From an uncultured Fusobacteriaceae bacterium (GTDB lineage Bacteria > Fusobacteriota > Fusobacteriia > Fusobacteriales > Fusobacteriaceae), in NCBI GenBank assembly GCA_947038515.1, contig CAMQWJ010000003.1:62001-126000 (forward strand): DNA of 64,000 nucleotides, given 5' to 3'. Both the position numbers and the translations under genes were made by a program. Of this stretch, positions 47,677-58,400 are shown piece by piece; within the stretch, counting starts at the first letter, position 1; each line of letters opens with the position of its first letter. The notes below the pieces were generated by a model. It was not told where the DNA came from. It ran no database searches and saw only the letters and a program-made list of their open reading frames with translations.

Positions 47677-48534
47677 TTGGAAGGAATTATTTGTGTAAAT
47701 AAGCCTAAAGGAGTGACATCCTTTGATATTATCAGAAAGTTAAGAAAAGTTTTAAATGAAAAAAAAATAGGACATACTGGAACATTAGACCCTTTAGCAA
47801 CAGGAGTAATAATTATATGTTTGGGTAGAGCAACAAAACTTGTTTCAGATATTGAAGCATGTGAAAAAGAATACAAAGCAAAATTTGAGCTTGGTTATAA
47901 AACAGACACCTACGATATAGAGGGAAAAACAATTGATAAAATAGAGAATTTTGATATTAGTAGAGAAAGTTTAGAACAAGTCTTGGAGAAATTTAAAGGT
48001 AAAATTTTACAAGTTCCACCAATGTATTCTGCAATAAAAATGCAAGGAAAAAAATTATATGAATTAGCTCGTTTAGGAATTACAGTAGAAAGGGTACCTA
48101 GACCTGTTGAGATAAAAAAAATAGATGTTTTATCCTTTGATGGTAAAAAAGGTGAAATAGATTGTGTTGTTTCCAAGGGAACTTACATAAGATCTTTAAT
48201 CTTTGATACAGGAGAAGTTTTAGGAACTTTTGCAACTATGAGTGGATTAATTAGAACAAGAGTAGGGAAAACAACTCTTGAATCATGTTATTCCTTAGAG
48301 GAAATAGAAAATATGGCTTCAGAAGAAAATTTTGAATTTTTAAATTCTGTAGAACAATTTTTTAAATATCCAAGAATAGATTTAAAAAGAGAAGAAACAA
48401 TAACATATTTTGAAAATGGAAATAGCTTTAGCTATGAATTTGAAGATGGAACTTTTTCTGTATATAATAAAAATGAATTTATAGGATTAGGAATAATAAA
48501 AGAAAAACGTTTAAAGCCATATAAATTTTTTTAA
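47677..48534 (+). CDS. truB: tRNA pseudouridine-55 synthase
   Basis: Converts U55 in the T-loop of tRNAs to pseudouridine. The 285-residue protein carries GIICVNKPKGVTSFDI at the N-terminus, the catalytic Asp in GHTGTLDPLATGV, YKAKFELGYKTDTYD, QVPPMYSAIKMQGKKLYELAR and GTYIRSLIFD. The start is TTG 47677, 6 nt after AGGAGA. The C-terminal domain is short and PUA-like similarity is weak. Separated from coaBC by 78 bp. Confidence 0.95.
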   Translation: MEGIICVNKPKGVTSFDIIRKLRKVLNEKKIGHTGTLDPLATGVIIICLGRATKLVSDIEACEKEYKAKFELGYKTDTYDIEGKTIDKIENFDISRESLEQVLEKFKGKILQVPPMYSAIKMQGKKLYELARLGITVERVPRPVEIKKIDVLSFDGKKGEIDCVVSKGTYIRSLIFDTGEVLGTFATMSGLIRTRVGKTTLESCYSLEEIENMASEENFEFLNSVEQFFKYPRIDLKREETITYFENGNSFSYEFEDGTFSVYNKNEFIGLGIIKEKRLKPYKFF

Positions 48535-48567
48535 GAAAATAGTCCAAAATATTCGAATAATAAAAAA

Positions 48568-48599
48568 AGATATCAAAAAAATGATATCTATGGTATAAT
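48568..48599 (+). promoter_or_regulatory. typA promoter with operator-like palindrome
   Basis: TGGTATAAT (48591-48599) is an extended -10 element. Immediately upstream AGATATC (48568-48574) and GATATCT (48583-48589) form a perfect 7-bp inverted repeat across the spacer and -35 region, consistent with a repressor site; a weak terminator for truB is the alternative. Confidence 0.5.
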
Positions 48600-48630
48600 T
48601 ATCAGTAAATAATAATAAAAGGATGTGTAT

Positions 48631-50439
48631 ATGAAAATCAAAAATATAGCAATAATTGCTCACGTTGACCATGGTAAGACAACTTTAGTTGACTGTCTTT
48701 TAAGACAAGCTGGTGCTTTTGGAGAACATGAGTTAGAAAGTGTTTCTGAAAGAATAATGGATTCAAATGATATAGAAAAAGAAAGAGGTATTACAATTTT
48801 TTCTAAAAATGCTTCTGTTCAATATAATGGTGTGAAAATTAATATTGTTGATACTCCAGGCCATGCTGATTTTGGTGGAGAAGTTCAAAGAATAATGAAA
48901 ATGGTTGACTGTGTTGTTTTACTTGTAGATGCATTTGAAGGAACAATGCCACAGACAAAATATGTTCTGAAAAAAGCTTTAGAGCAGGGGCATAGACCAA
49001 TAGTAGTTGTTAATAAGATTGATAGACCTGGTGCAAGACCTGAAGAGGTTCTTTATATGGTTTATGACTTATTCTTAGATTTAAATGCTAATGAATTCCA
49101 ATTAGAGTTCCCGGTAGTATATGCTTCTGGAAAAGGTGGATTTGCTAAATTAGAATTAGAAGATACTAGTGATAATATGATTCCTTTATTTGATACTATA
49201 TTAAAACATGTTCCAGAACCTGAAGGGGATAGTTCAGCAGAGTTACAGTTCTTAGTATCAAATATAGAGCATGATAACTATGTAGGAAAATTGGCAGTAG
49301 GTAGACTTTATAATGGAAAAATCAAGAAAAATCAAGAAATTATATTGATAAAGAGAGATGGAAAGCAAGTTAAAGGTAAAGTTTCTGTACTTTATGGATA
49401 TCAAGGATTGAAAAGAGTTGAAATTGAAGAAGCATTCTGTGGAGATATCATATCAGTAGCTGGAATAGCAGATGCAGATATAGGAGAAACAATAGCAGAT
49501 GTATTAAATCCAGTAGCTCTACCATTAATAGATATTGATGAGCCTACTCTTGCAATGACATTTATTGTTAATGATTCACCATTTGCAGGAAAAGATGGAA
49601 AAAAGATTACATCAAGAAATATATGGGATAGATTACAAAATGAATTAAAAGGTAATGTAAGTATGAGAGTAGAAGCAACAGATTCTCCAGACTCATTTAT
49701 AGTTAAAGGAAGAGGGGAACTTCAACTTTCTATATTACTAGAAAATATGAGAAGAGAGGGACATGAAGTTCAAGTTTCAAAACCAAGAGTTCTTTTTAAA
49801 ACTATTGATGGAGTACTATTTGAGCCTGTGGAACTTGCTGTTGTTGATGTTGATGATAACTTTACAGGTATAGTTATTGAAAAATTGGGTGTTAGAAAGG
49901 GAGAAATGACTTCTATGATTCCTGGTACAGATGGATATACTCGTTTAGAGTTTAAAGTACCTTCAAGAGGTCTTATTGGATTTAGAAATGAATTCCTTAC
50001 TGATACAAAAGGAACTGGAATTTTGAATCACTCTTTCTATGATTTTGAAATTCATAAAGGAGCAATTGCTTCAAAAAATAAAGGAGCTCTAATAGCTTTA
50101 GAAGCAGGAAAAACAAATGCTTATGCACTTGGTGGATTACAAGATAGAGGAACATTATTTGTAGATGTGGGAGTAGAAGTATATCCTGGAATGATAGTTG
50201 GGGAACATAACAGAGAGAATGATCTTGTTGTTAATGTAACAAAAACAAAAAAACTTACAAATATGAGAGCTTCTGGAACTGATGATACAGTTAAATTAGC
50301 AACTCCAAAGAATATGACTTTAGAGCAAGCATTAGACTATATTCAAGATGATGAATTAGTAGAAATTACTCCTAATTTTATCAGAATTAGAAAAAGAATT
50401 TTAAATGAAAGTGACAGAAAAAAATCTGAAAAGAAATAA
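48631..50439 (+). CDS. typA: Ribosome-associated GTPase TypA/BipA
   Basis: An EF-G-like translational GTPase involved in ribosome assembly and stress adaptation. About 602 residues, with G1 AHVDHGKTT, G2 ERGITIFSKN, G3 DTPGHADFGGE and G4 NKIDRPGARPEEV, then domain II, and the BipA-specific C-terminus including SRGLIGFRNEFLTDTKGTG. ATG 48631 lies 7 nt after AAAAGGA; GTG 48625 overlaps the SD region. It has its own promoter and a strong terminator, so it is probably monocistronic. Confidence 0.97.
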   Translation: MKIKNIAIIAHVDHGKTTLVDCLLRQAGAFGEHELESVSERIMDSNDIEKERGITIFSKNASVQYNGVKINIVDTPGHADFGGEVQRIMKMVDCVVLLVDAFEGTMPQTKYVLKKALEQGHRPIVVVNKIDRPGARPEEVLYMVYDLFLDLNANEFQLEFPVVYASGKGGFAKLELEDTSDNMIPLFDTILKHVPEPEGDSSAELQFLVSNIEHDNYVGKLAVGRLYNGKIKKNQEIILIKRDGKQVKGKVSVLYGYQGLKRVEIEEAFCGDIISVAGIADADIGETIADVLNPVALPLIDIDEPTLAMTFIVNDSPFAGKDGKKITSRNIWDRLQNELKGNVSMRVEATDSPDSFIVKGRGELQLSILLENMRREGHEVQVSKPRVLFKTIDGVLFEPVELAVVDVDDNFTGIVIEKLGVRKGEMTSMIPGTDGYTRLEFKVPSRGLIGFRNEFLTDTKGTGILNHSFYDFEIHKGAIASKNKGALIALEAGKTNAYALGGLQDRGTLFVDVGVEVYPGMIVGEHNRENDLVVNVTKTKKLTNMRASGTDDTVKLATPKNMTLEQALDYIQDDELVEITPNFIRIRKRILNESDRKKSEKK

Positions 50440-50460
50440 GTCATTGCTACAGTAGATAAA

Positions 50461-50507
50461 AAGCTTAGAGCTAGAAAATATAAAATTTTCTAGCTCTAAG
50501 CTTTTTT
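50461..50507 (+). terminator. Rho-independent terminator of typA
   Basis: A perfect 19-bp stem (50461-50479 with 50485-50503) followed by Ts. Confidence 0.93.
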
Positions 50508-50521
50508 CTATAAAAAAGAAG

Positions 50522-50564
50522 AAAAGGACCTTAATCCTGTATTTAACAGATTTAAGATCCTTTT
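50522..50564 (-). terminator. Terminator of the 1087-residue autotransporter
   Basis: On the minus strand AAAAGGATCTTAAATCTGT pairs with the ACAGGATTAAGGTCCTTTT arm; the mismatches are G-U pairs only in minus-strand RNA, and a T-rich run follows. It lies back to back with the typA terminator. Confidence 0.8.
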
Positions 50565-50575
50565 TGATTTATATC

Positions 50576-51928
50576 TCCTTAGAAACTAAAACTTATACCA
50601 GCACTAGTCTTCCAACCTTTATTATGTGCTCCCACTTCATATCCACTATCAGCAAAGATAGAGACTCCTGAATTAGATATATATTTAGCTCCTAATAAAA
50701 CATCTCCATAACTATTGTTTCCTTTATAACCTTTAATAGTTGCATTACCATCAAGAACAGAAAGTTTACCATTTAAATCTTTATATGGTTTTCCAAGTTC
50801 TAAGTATCCAGTTGCTCCTATTTCTAAATTTAACTTTCCTTTTTTAGTATAGATATCTTTTCCTAAAGCCACTCCTAATCCAGTCTCTATAGATAAAGAA
50901 TTACTTTTGTCAATATCTAAAGCATATTTACCACTTTCAGAAATATTCCCTTGCATTAAGTAAGTAAAGTTCAATTCTGCTTTAGGTTTTAAATAAGTAT
51001 TATTTCCTGAAGTAGAGAAATATTTTTTAGACATACTATTATGTAATCCTAAATAGTAATTTTCACTATTAGATTCCATTTGTTCATGTAGAGAAGTGAA
51101 AGCAAGAGTTCTTTCAGTTTCCATAGTTGTCATACCAGCAAAGAACATACTTGTATATTCAACATTAGATGCACTCTTATATTTCATATAAGTGTTTGCT
51201 TGATACTGCATATCATTTCTTGTTCCATTTTCATCATAATCGATATCAAGTTTACCTACAGTAGCAACAACACCTACTTTCATATTTTTAGTGAGTTGTT
51301 TTTCCCCACCAAAATATACTCCACTTAAATCTAAATTATATTTTTGTAATGTATCATCATTATCTTCTTCTAATTGACTATAGTTTGCTCCACCAATAAA
51401 GATTGCATCACCAGGAGCTAAAACTACATCACTTTCTAAAACATTTTTTCTTATTACTCTGTTTGAAGATTTAATCATATCAAATGTTTGTTTTCCTGTT
51501 ACAGAATAGAACTCTCCATATGTTTGATCAACTGCATTTCCTAAAGTTTCAGAACTAGTAATAAGTTTTAAGGCTCCGTACAAATCTTCTTTTGCACTGG
51601 TAGCTTTTGATGTAGAAGAAGAAGTTGTATTTTGTTCTTTAACATAATTATTTTCTAATATAGCTGCTAATTCTTGATTATCTAAAATTTCTGCAAAGTT
51701 TTTTCTTTCCATTTCAACACCATAATAACCATATTTATCTTTGCCTGTTAAATTGGCATCAAACATTGTAGAATTAGAAATAATATTTCCTTCTATTTTA
51801 TCAGTTTTAAACATCTTATAAGTATCATATTTATCATCAAATCCACTCATTGTAAGGGCTCCACTTGCATAAATATCCCCTTTTATAGATTCAGCTTCAA
51901 TTGTACCACCTGAACCCATAACTAATTT
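50576..51928 (-). repeat. 1353-bp near-identical block, copy 1 (autotransporter 3' end)
   Basis: Matches 54095-55447 without indels. By eye I see about five differences, four within the first ~75 bp next to the stop codon and one near 51890; the ~1.2 kb between appears identical. It encodes the last ~449 residues of both autotransporters: the passenger end and the whole barrel. Confidence 0.93.
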
Positions 51929-53842
51929 ACCTCCTGATGTCTGTTCTGAAGTATTAAAAACACCATTAGTTGACTGAATTGTTCCACTGTTTTCTATAAT
52001 CACTCCACCCTTCTCTACAAAAACTGCTTTATTACTTGCATCTCCAAGAACAATCACACTACCTTTTTCAGTTTTAATAGTTGAGTCTGTTCCTGTAGCA
52101 TACATTCCATATTGATTTTTTCCTAAAAGTTTAATTGTTCCCCTGTTAATGATCTGTCCACCGTTAGTAGCTCCCATTCCATAATTGGGTTTTGATGGAG
52201 TTCCATCTTTTGTTACATTGATAGTTGCACCTACTTCATTAACCGCTGTTGACAATGCTCTAGTAGCCGTCATACCATAAAGACCTCCATTTTCAATAGT
52301 TCCAAGATTTATTATAGTTCCACCATGATTAGCATACATTCCATGGTCTTTAGTGTTAGAGATTGTTCCATGATTTATTGCCTTCGCTTTACTTAAAAAA
52401 GCTTCCATTCCATAACTGCCAGTATTTGAAATTGTTCCATAATTTAATGCATCTGTGTCATTAGCCCTCATTCCATGGTCTTTAGTGTTAGAAATTGTTC
52501 CTTTTTTCTCATTGATAATTACTCCACTAATATGAGCAAACATTCCATTAATACCCTTATTCGAAATTATCCCATAGTTGATAGCTTGTGCTCCAAGACC
52601 ACTAGCTATCATTCCATTTTGATTTTTATTCGAAACTGTTCCGTAATTGTATGCTTTTGACTCATTTCCATTAGTAAACATCCCACTCTCGCCATCATTA
52701 GAAATTATACCCTTTTCTCCATTGGTTATTACTCCACCATTCTTAGCATACATTCCATGTTGACCTGTATTTGAAATAGTTCCATTATTGATTGCTACTG
52801 AATTAACTCCGTCAGAGTTCATTCCAAAGCTACTTGTATTAATAATTATACCCTTTTCTCCATTGGTTATTACTCCACCATTCTCAGCATCCATTCCAAG
52901 TACGCCTGTATTTGAGATAGTTCCATTATTGATTGCTACTGAATTAACTCCATCAGAACTCATTCCACCGTTACCTGTATTTGAGATAGTTCCATTATTA
53001 AGTACTCGTGACCCAGCTCCAAGAGAATACATTCCACGATCATTTGTGTTTGAAATTATAGCACCCTTGTCATTAATCGCTAGTGCACCGTTTTGAGCAT
53101 ACATTCCATGGAATCCATTATTTGTAATCTTTCTATTATTGATTACTGTCGATTCAGCTCCAGAAGCATACATTCCCCAATGACCATTATTTGTAATCTC
53201 TCCATAATTATATGCTGAGGTATGACTTCCTACAGCACTCATTCCATAATAACCTGTGTTCGTGATTGTACCCTTATTTATAATAGTTCCATGAGTTGCG
53301 AGCATTCCAAATCCTGAACCTGTAATCGTTCCATTATTTATTCCTGTACTTACATCTAGAGTAATTCCTTCAGGAGCATTTACTATCATTCCATAATTAT
53401 TTCCTGATAAAGTTATTATGTGATTGTTGATTATTTCGCCACCTTTTGTCATAAGACCATCTGAACCAGTTGTTAATATATCTGCTCCAGTTGTATAACT
53501 TATTCCTTCTATGGCAACTCCATTTTCCCATATAATTATAGGAGTTGAAGGTTCCAATGGGATTAGTGGTTCAGTTGGTATTGAAGGTACTGTTGTACCC
53601 TCTACTTCTATTTTATTTTTATTTCTACTGTTTTTAGTTGTACCTAAAAAATAATTAAAAAAGAAAAGTCCTGTCTTGTTTGATATAACTTCCTCTTCAA
53701 CTTTAGTTCCGACTTCTTCTGGAAGAGTGATTGTACTACCATAGCCTACACTACTCATCAATAGCATAATTAAAGTTCCTGATGTAATTGATATTGATTT
53801 ACAATATTTTCTTCTAATCCAATCTTTTAATGTTTTTTTCAT
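50579..53842 (-). CDS. Type V autotransporter adhesin-like protein (1087 residues)
   Basis: Surface protein with an unusually long signal region (MKKTLKDWIRRKY then a hydrophobic stretch to about residue 35), a conserved FFNYFL-xxx-K-x-R-x-K segment (63-80), a proline linker, and a passenger (about 115-640) of ~22-residue beta-helix rungs such as INNGTISNTG and GVITNGEKGI. The last ~449 residues contain the barrel, ending ISFSF with terminal Phe. Passenger rungs with N-x-G-x-I are typical of large fusobacterial autotransporters; adhesion is inferred, not shown. It lies downstream of a longer paralogue with a nearly identical 3' end. TATAAT-like sequence at 53890-53885 (minus) may be its promoter. 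Confidence 0.9.
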   Translation of the reverse strand: MKKTLKDWIRRKYCKSISITSGTLIMLLMSSVGYGSTITLPEEVGTKVEEEVISNKTGLFFFNYFLGTTKNSRNKNKIEVEGTTVPSIPTEPLIPLEPSTPIIIWENGVAIEGISYTTGADILTTGSDGLMTKGGEIINNHIITLSGNNYGMIVNAPEGITLDVSTGINNGTITGSGFGMLATHGTIINKGTITNTGYYGMSAVGSHTSAYNYGEITNNGHWGMYASGAESTVINNRKITNNGFHGMYAQNGALAINDKGAIISNTNDRGMYSLGAGSRVLNNGTISNTGNGGMSSDGVNSVAINNGTISNTGVLGMDAENGGVITNGEKGIIINTSSFGMNSDGVNSVAINNGTISNTGQHGMYAKNGGVITNGEKGIISNDGESGMFTNGNESKAYNYGTVSNKNQNGMIASGLGAQAINYGIISNKGINGMFAHISGVIINEKKGTISNTKDHGMRANDTDALNYGTISNTGSYGMEAFLSKAKAINHGTISNTKDHGMYANHGGTIINLGTIENGGLYGMTATRALSTAVNEVGATINVTKDGTPSKPNYGMGATNGGQIINRGTIKLLGKNQYGMYATGTDSTIKTEKGSVIVLGDASNKAVFVEKGGVIIENSGTIQSTNGVFNTSEQTSGGKLVMGSGGTIEAESIKGDIYASGALTMSGFDDKYDTYKMFKTDKIEGNIISNSTMFDANLTGKDKYGYYGVEMERKNFAEILDNQELAAILENNYVKEQNTTSSSTSKATSAKEDLYGALKLITSSETLGNAVDQTYGEFYSVTGKQTFDMIKSSNRVIRKNVLESDVVLAPGDAIFIGGANYSQLEEDNDDTLQKYNLDLSGVYFGGEKQLTKNMKVGVVATVGKLDIDYDENGTRNDMQYQANTYMKYKSASNVEYTSMFFAGMTTMETERTLAFTSLHEQMESNSENYYLGLHNSMSKKYFSTSGNNTYLKPKAELNFTYLMQGNISESGKYALDIDKSNSLSIETGLGVALGKDIYTKKGKLNLEIGATGYLELGKPYKDLNGKLSVLDGNATIKGYKGNNSYGDVLLGAKYISNSGVSIFADSGYEVGAHNKGWKTSAGISFSF

Positions 53843-54002
53843 TTAAATCCCCCTATAAAATTATTAATATTATTGATATTTCTCATTATACACCATTAAT
53901 ACAAGCGTGACTTCCGTTAGTGAACTGTTTCTGAACAATGATCTCTTTTAGCCTTTATATTACTCAATAAATAGATAAAAAAAATGAATAATAAATAAAA
54001 AA

Positions 54003-54030
54003 GGTGTCAGTACTTTACAGTACCAACACC
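54003..54030 (-). terminator. Terminator of the 1527-residue autotransporter
   Basis: On the minus strand GGTGTTGGTACT, GTAA, AGTACTGACACC forms a 12-bp stem with an internal T-G/T-G mismatch, followed by TTTTTT. It separates the two autotransporter genes, so each is its own transcription unit. Confidence 0.85.
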
Positions 54031-54094
54031 AGAAAATATAAAAAAATATAAGGAGAATTGTTTTCATATTTTTAATTTAGTTATTTTGCTTATA

Positions 54095-55447
54095 TCCTTA
54101 GAAACTAAAGCTTACACCAGCACTAGTTTTCCAACCTTTATTATGTGCTCCCACTTCATATCCACCATCAGCAAAGATAGAGACTCCTGAATTAGATATA
54201 TATTTAGCTCCTAATAAAACATCTCCATAACTATTGTTTCCTTTATAACCTTTAATAGTTGCATTACCATCAAGAACAGAAAGTTTACCATTTAAATCTT
54301 TATATGGTTTTCCAAGTTCTAAGTATCCAGTTGCTCCTATTTCTAAATTTAACTTTCCTTTTTTAGTATAGATATCTTTTCCTAAAGCCACTCCTAATCC
54401 AGTCTCTATAGATAAAGAATTACTTTTGTCAATATCTAAAGCATATTTACCACTTTCAGAAATATTCCCTTGCATTAAGTAAGTAAAGTTCAATTCTGCT
54501 TTAGGTTTTAAATAAGTATTATTTCCTGAAGTAGAGAAATATTTTTTAGACATACTATTATGTAATCCTAAATAGTAATTTTCACTATTAGATTCCATTT
54601 GTTCATGTAGAGAAGTGAAAGCAAGAGTTCTTTCAGTTTCCATAGTTGTCATACCAGCAAAGAACATACTTGTATATTCAACATTAGATGCACTCTTATA
54701 TTTCATATAAGTGTTTGCTTGATACTGCATATCATTTCTTGTTCCATTTTCATCATAATCGATATCAAGTTTACCTACAGTAGCAACAACACCTACTTTC
54801 ATATTTTTAGTGAGTTGTTTTTCCCCACCAAAATATACTCCACTTAAATCTAAATTATATTTTTGTAATGTATCATCATTATCTTCTTCTAATTGACTAT
54901 AGTTTGCTCCACCAATAAAGATTGCATCACCAGGAGCTAAAACTACATCACTTTCTAAAACATTTTTTCTTATTACTCTGTTTGAAGATTTAATCATATC
55001 AAATGTTTGTTTTCCTGTTACAGAATAGAACTCTCCATATGTTTGATCAACTGCATTTCCTAAAGTTTCAGAACTAGTAATAAGTTTTAAGGCTCCGTAC
55101 AAATCTTCTTTTGCACTGGTAGCTTTTGATGTAGAAGAAGAAGTTGTATTTTGTTCTTTAACATAATTATTTTCTAATATAGCTGCTAATTCTTGATTAT
55201 CTAAAATTTCTGCAAAGTTTTTTCTTTCCATTTCAACACCATAATAACCATATTTATCTTTGCCTGTTAAATTGGCATCAAACATTGTAGAATTAGAAAT
55301 AATATTTCCTTCTATTTTATCAGTTTTAAACATCTTATAAGTATCATATTTATCATCAAATCCACTCATTGTAAGGGCTCCACTTGCATAAATATCCCCT
55401 TTTATAGATTCCGCTTCAATTGTACCACCTGAACCCATAACTAATTT
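54095..55447 (-). repeat. 1353-bp near-identical block, copy 2 (autotransporter 3' end)
   Basis: Partner of 50576-51928; constant offset of 3519 bp throughout. Homology stops abruptly just upstream of the codons for GGKLVMGSGGT, where the passengers diverge. Confidence 0.93.
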
Positions 55448-58400
55448 TCCACCCTCAACAGAGGTGGCTGTATTAAATTCACCTTCAGATGTGATTGCTC
55501 CTGTGTTATAAAGAGTAATATCTGTTGCTCCATCTATCAAATGAACTGCAACATTATCTGGTCCAGAACCAATATTAATTGTACCTTCATTTTTTAGTGT
55601 TGAACCAGTACCAGCAGCATACATTCCATATTGATAATTTCCTAAAAGATTTATTGTTCCTGTATTAGTAATAGTTGCCCCATCAAAAGCTCCCATTCCA
55701 TAATTAAATTCTGATTGAGTTCCATCTTTTGTAACATTGATAGTACCATTATTTGTTGCTGTTGCCAATGATCCAATAGCCTGCATACCATATAATCCTT
55801 TATTATCAATAGTTCCATTATTGATAGCTGTAGTTGACTTGAACAAGTTATCGATTCTAGAATCTACCTTCATTCCATAATTATCTTTATTGGCTATAAT
55901 TGCTTTTTCTTCATTTAATATAGTTCCACCAGAATTTGCTTGCATTCCATAAGAACCTTTATTAGTGATAGTACCTTTATTGGTTCCACTTGAATTTTCT
56001 CCATCTGCATACATTCCATAACTACCATTATTTTTTATTGATGCACCAGTGTCGTTTACTACTATACCAAGATATCCATATATTCCGTAATCAGATTTGT
56101 TAGCAATTATTCCTTTATTAAATGCAGTTGTAGATTCACCGTATGCTAGCATTCCAACAGTACCCTTATTTTTTATCAAACCATCAATGTCATTTGTTAT
56201 AGATAATCCCTTACTATTAACCATCCCAAAATCACCTCTATTAGCGATGGTTCCACTATTTATTGCAATAGTATTTTCTCCTTCTATATACATTCCATCA
56301 TTTCCAATATTTCTTATAAGAGCCCCTTTTTCATTTTTTATAATTGCTCCATTACGTGCATACATTCCAAAATTACCTTTGTTACTAATAAGTCCTTTAT
56401 TTACTCCTTTAGAATCGGTATCAAGTGCATACATTCCAATATGTCCTTTATTTTTGATTATTCCATTTGTATCATTAATTAGGAGTCCACCATTGTTTAC
56501 GTGTGTACCATAATCACTTTTATTTCTAATGATTCCATTATTTATCCCAGTTGCCCCTTCTCCAATTACTAACATTCCAATTTGTCCCTTATTAGCAATA
56601 ATTCCTTTGTTGATTCCATTTGATAAATTACCACTAATACTCATCCCATAGTGACCTTTATTTTTTATTGAGGCCTTAAGTTCATTTGTTATTGTTCCAG
56701 AATTAATAGTAGCAAGACCATAGCTACCATTATTTAAAATTTTGCCTTTGTTAGTTCCCGTAGATCCCTCATCACTAATTTTTATTCCATAGTTACCAAT
56801 ATTTTTGATTATTCCATCAACTTCATTAGTAATAGATCCAGAATTAGTAGCGAACATCCCAAAATCAAATATATTAGCGATAGTCCCCTTGTTGATACCG
56901 GTTGAACCTATACCATCAACACTGATACCAAAATTTCCATTGTTTTGAATAAGAGCCCCAGTATCATTAGTAGCAGTTCCAGAATTGGTGACAGAAATAC
57001 CATAATCTTTTAGATTCATGATATTTCCTTTATTAATTCCAGTGGAATCTGTCCCATGTACTGATATTCCAAAATTCCCATTATTCTCAATAAAAGCACC
57101 TACATCGTTAATAGTGGTCCCAGAATTAGTGACTGCAATTCCATGGTCATTTAAATTAGCGATATTCCCTTTGTTGATTCCAGTGGAACCAATCCCATCA
57201 ACACTCATACCAAATTTTCCATTATTTTTAATAAAAGCCCCGTTATCATTGATAATATTACCCATATTTATAGCTGTAAAACCATAATCTTTAAAATTAG
57301 CGATAATCCCTTTGTTGATTCCAGTGGAGTTATTTCCGTCAACTTTCATTCCAAAATCCCCATTATTTTGAATAAAGCCTTTCACATCATTAGTAATATT
57401 TCCAGAATTAATAGCTGTAAACCCATGGTTATTTAAATTAGCAATAATCCCTTTGTTAATCCCAGTAGAATTATTCCCATCAACGCTCATACCAAAGTTT
57501 CCACTGTTTTTAATGTAACCACCAACATCATTAGTGACAGTAGCAGAGTCAGTAGCCTTAATTCCATGATCTACTAAATTAGCAATAGTTCCTTTATTAA
57601 TCCCAGTAGAATTATTTCCGTTAACACTCATACCAAAGTTTCCACTGTTTTTAATAGAACCGCCAACATCATTAGTGACAGTAGCAGAATTAGTAGCATT
57701 AATTCCATGGTCTACTAAATTAGCAATAGTTCCTTTATTAATTCCAGTAGAATTATTTCCATCAACACTCATACCAAAGTTCCCACTGTTTTTAATAGAA
57801 CCGCCAATTTCATTAGTAATAGTTCCGGAGTTATGTGTATACATTCCATGGTCATTTGTATTTCTAATGATTCCTTTATTGATCCCAATGGAGTCTATAC
57901 CATTTACACGAATTCCACTAGTACCTGTATTTTTTATTGAACCGTTTATGTCATTAACTATAGTCCCTCCATTATGTGCTATCATTCCACCAGTACCCTT
58001 ATTTTCAATAGCTCCTCTATTTATAGCAATTGCCTTAATACCAGGGGCTTTAGTTAATGAACCAACTGCAATCATTCCATAATCTCCGCTATTACTAACT
58101 GTTCCATTGCTTTCATTGATAATAACACCGTGGTTTGCTAACATTCCACTTCCATGACCTATTATCACTCCATTGTTTACTCCTGTACTCACATCGACAG
58201 TATCACCTTCTGGAGGGTTAACTATAATACCAATATTATTACTAGATAAAGTTATGGTATGGTTGTTTATGATCTCTCCACCTTTTGTCATTAAACCAGA
58301 ATCTATTCCATTTGTAACTACGTGATTATCTGTTGTATGTGTTAAACCTGATATTTCTATACCATTTTTCCAAATAATTATTTTTTCTGTAGGTGGTACT

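Noticed and set aside
52475-53096. Plus-strand open frames opposite the shorter autotransporter
   Set aside because: They are mirror frames of the repetitive passenger; products are low-complexity Ile/Pro/Ser repeats with no SD.
56618-57886. CRISPR-like array
   Set aside because: Regular 141-bp periodicity, but it is coding, the units are full-length repeats without unique spacers, and there are no cas genes nearby.
56097-58082. Plus-strand open frames opposite the longer autotransporter
   Set aside because: Same cause: the 141-bp repeat lacks stops in that antisense frame, and the products are simple periodic hydrophobic peptides.
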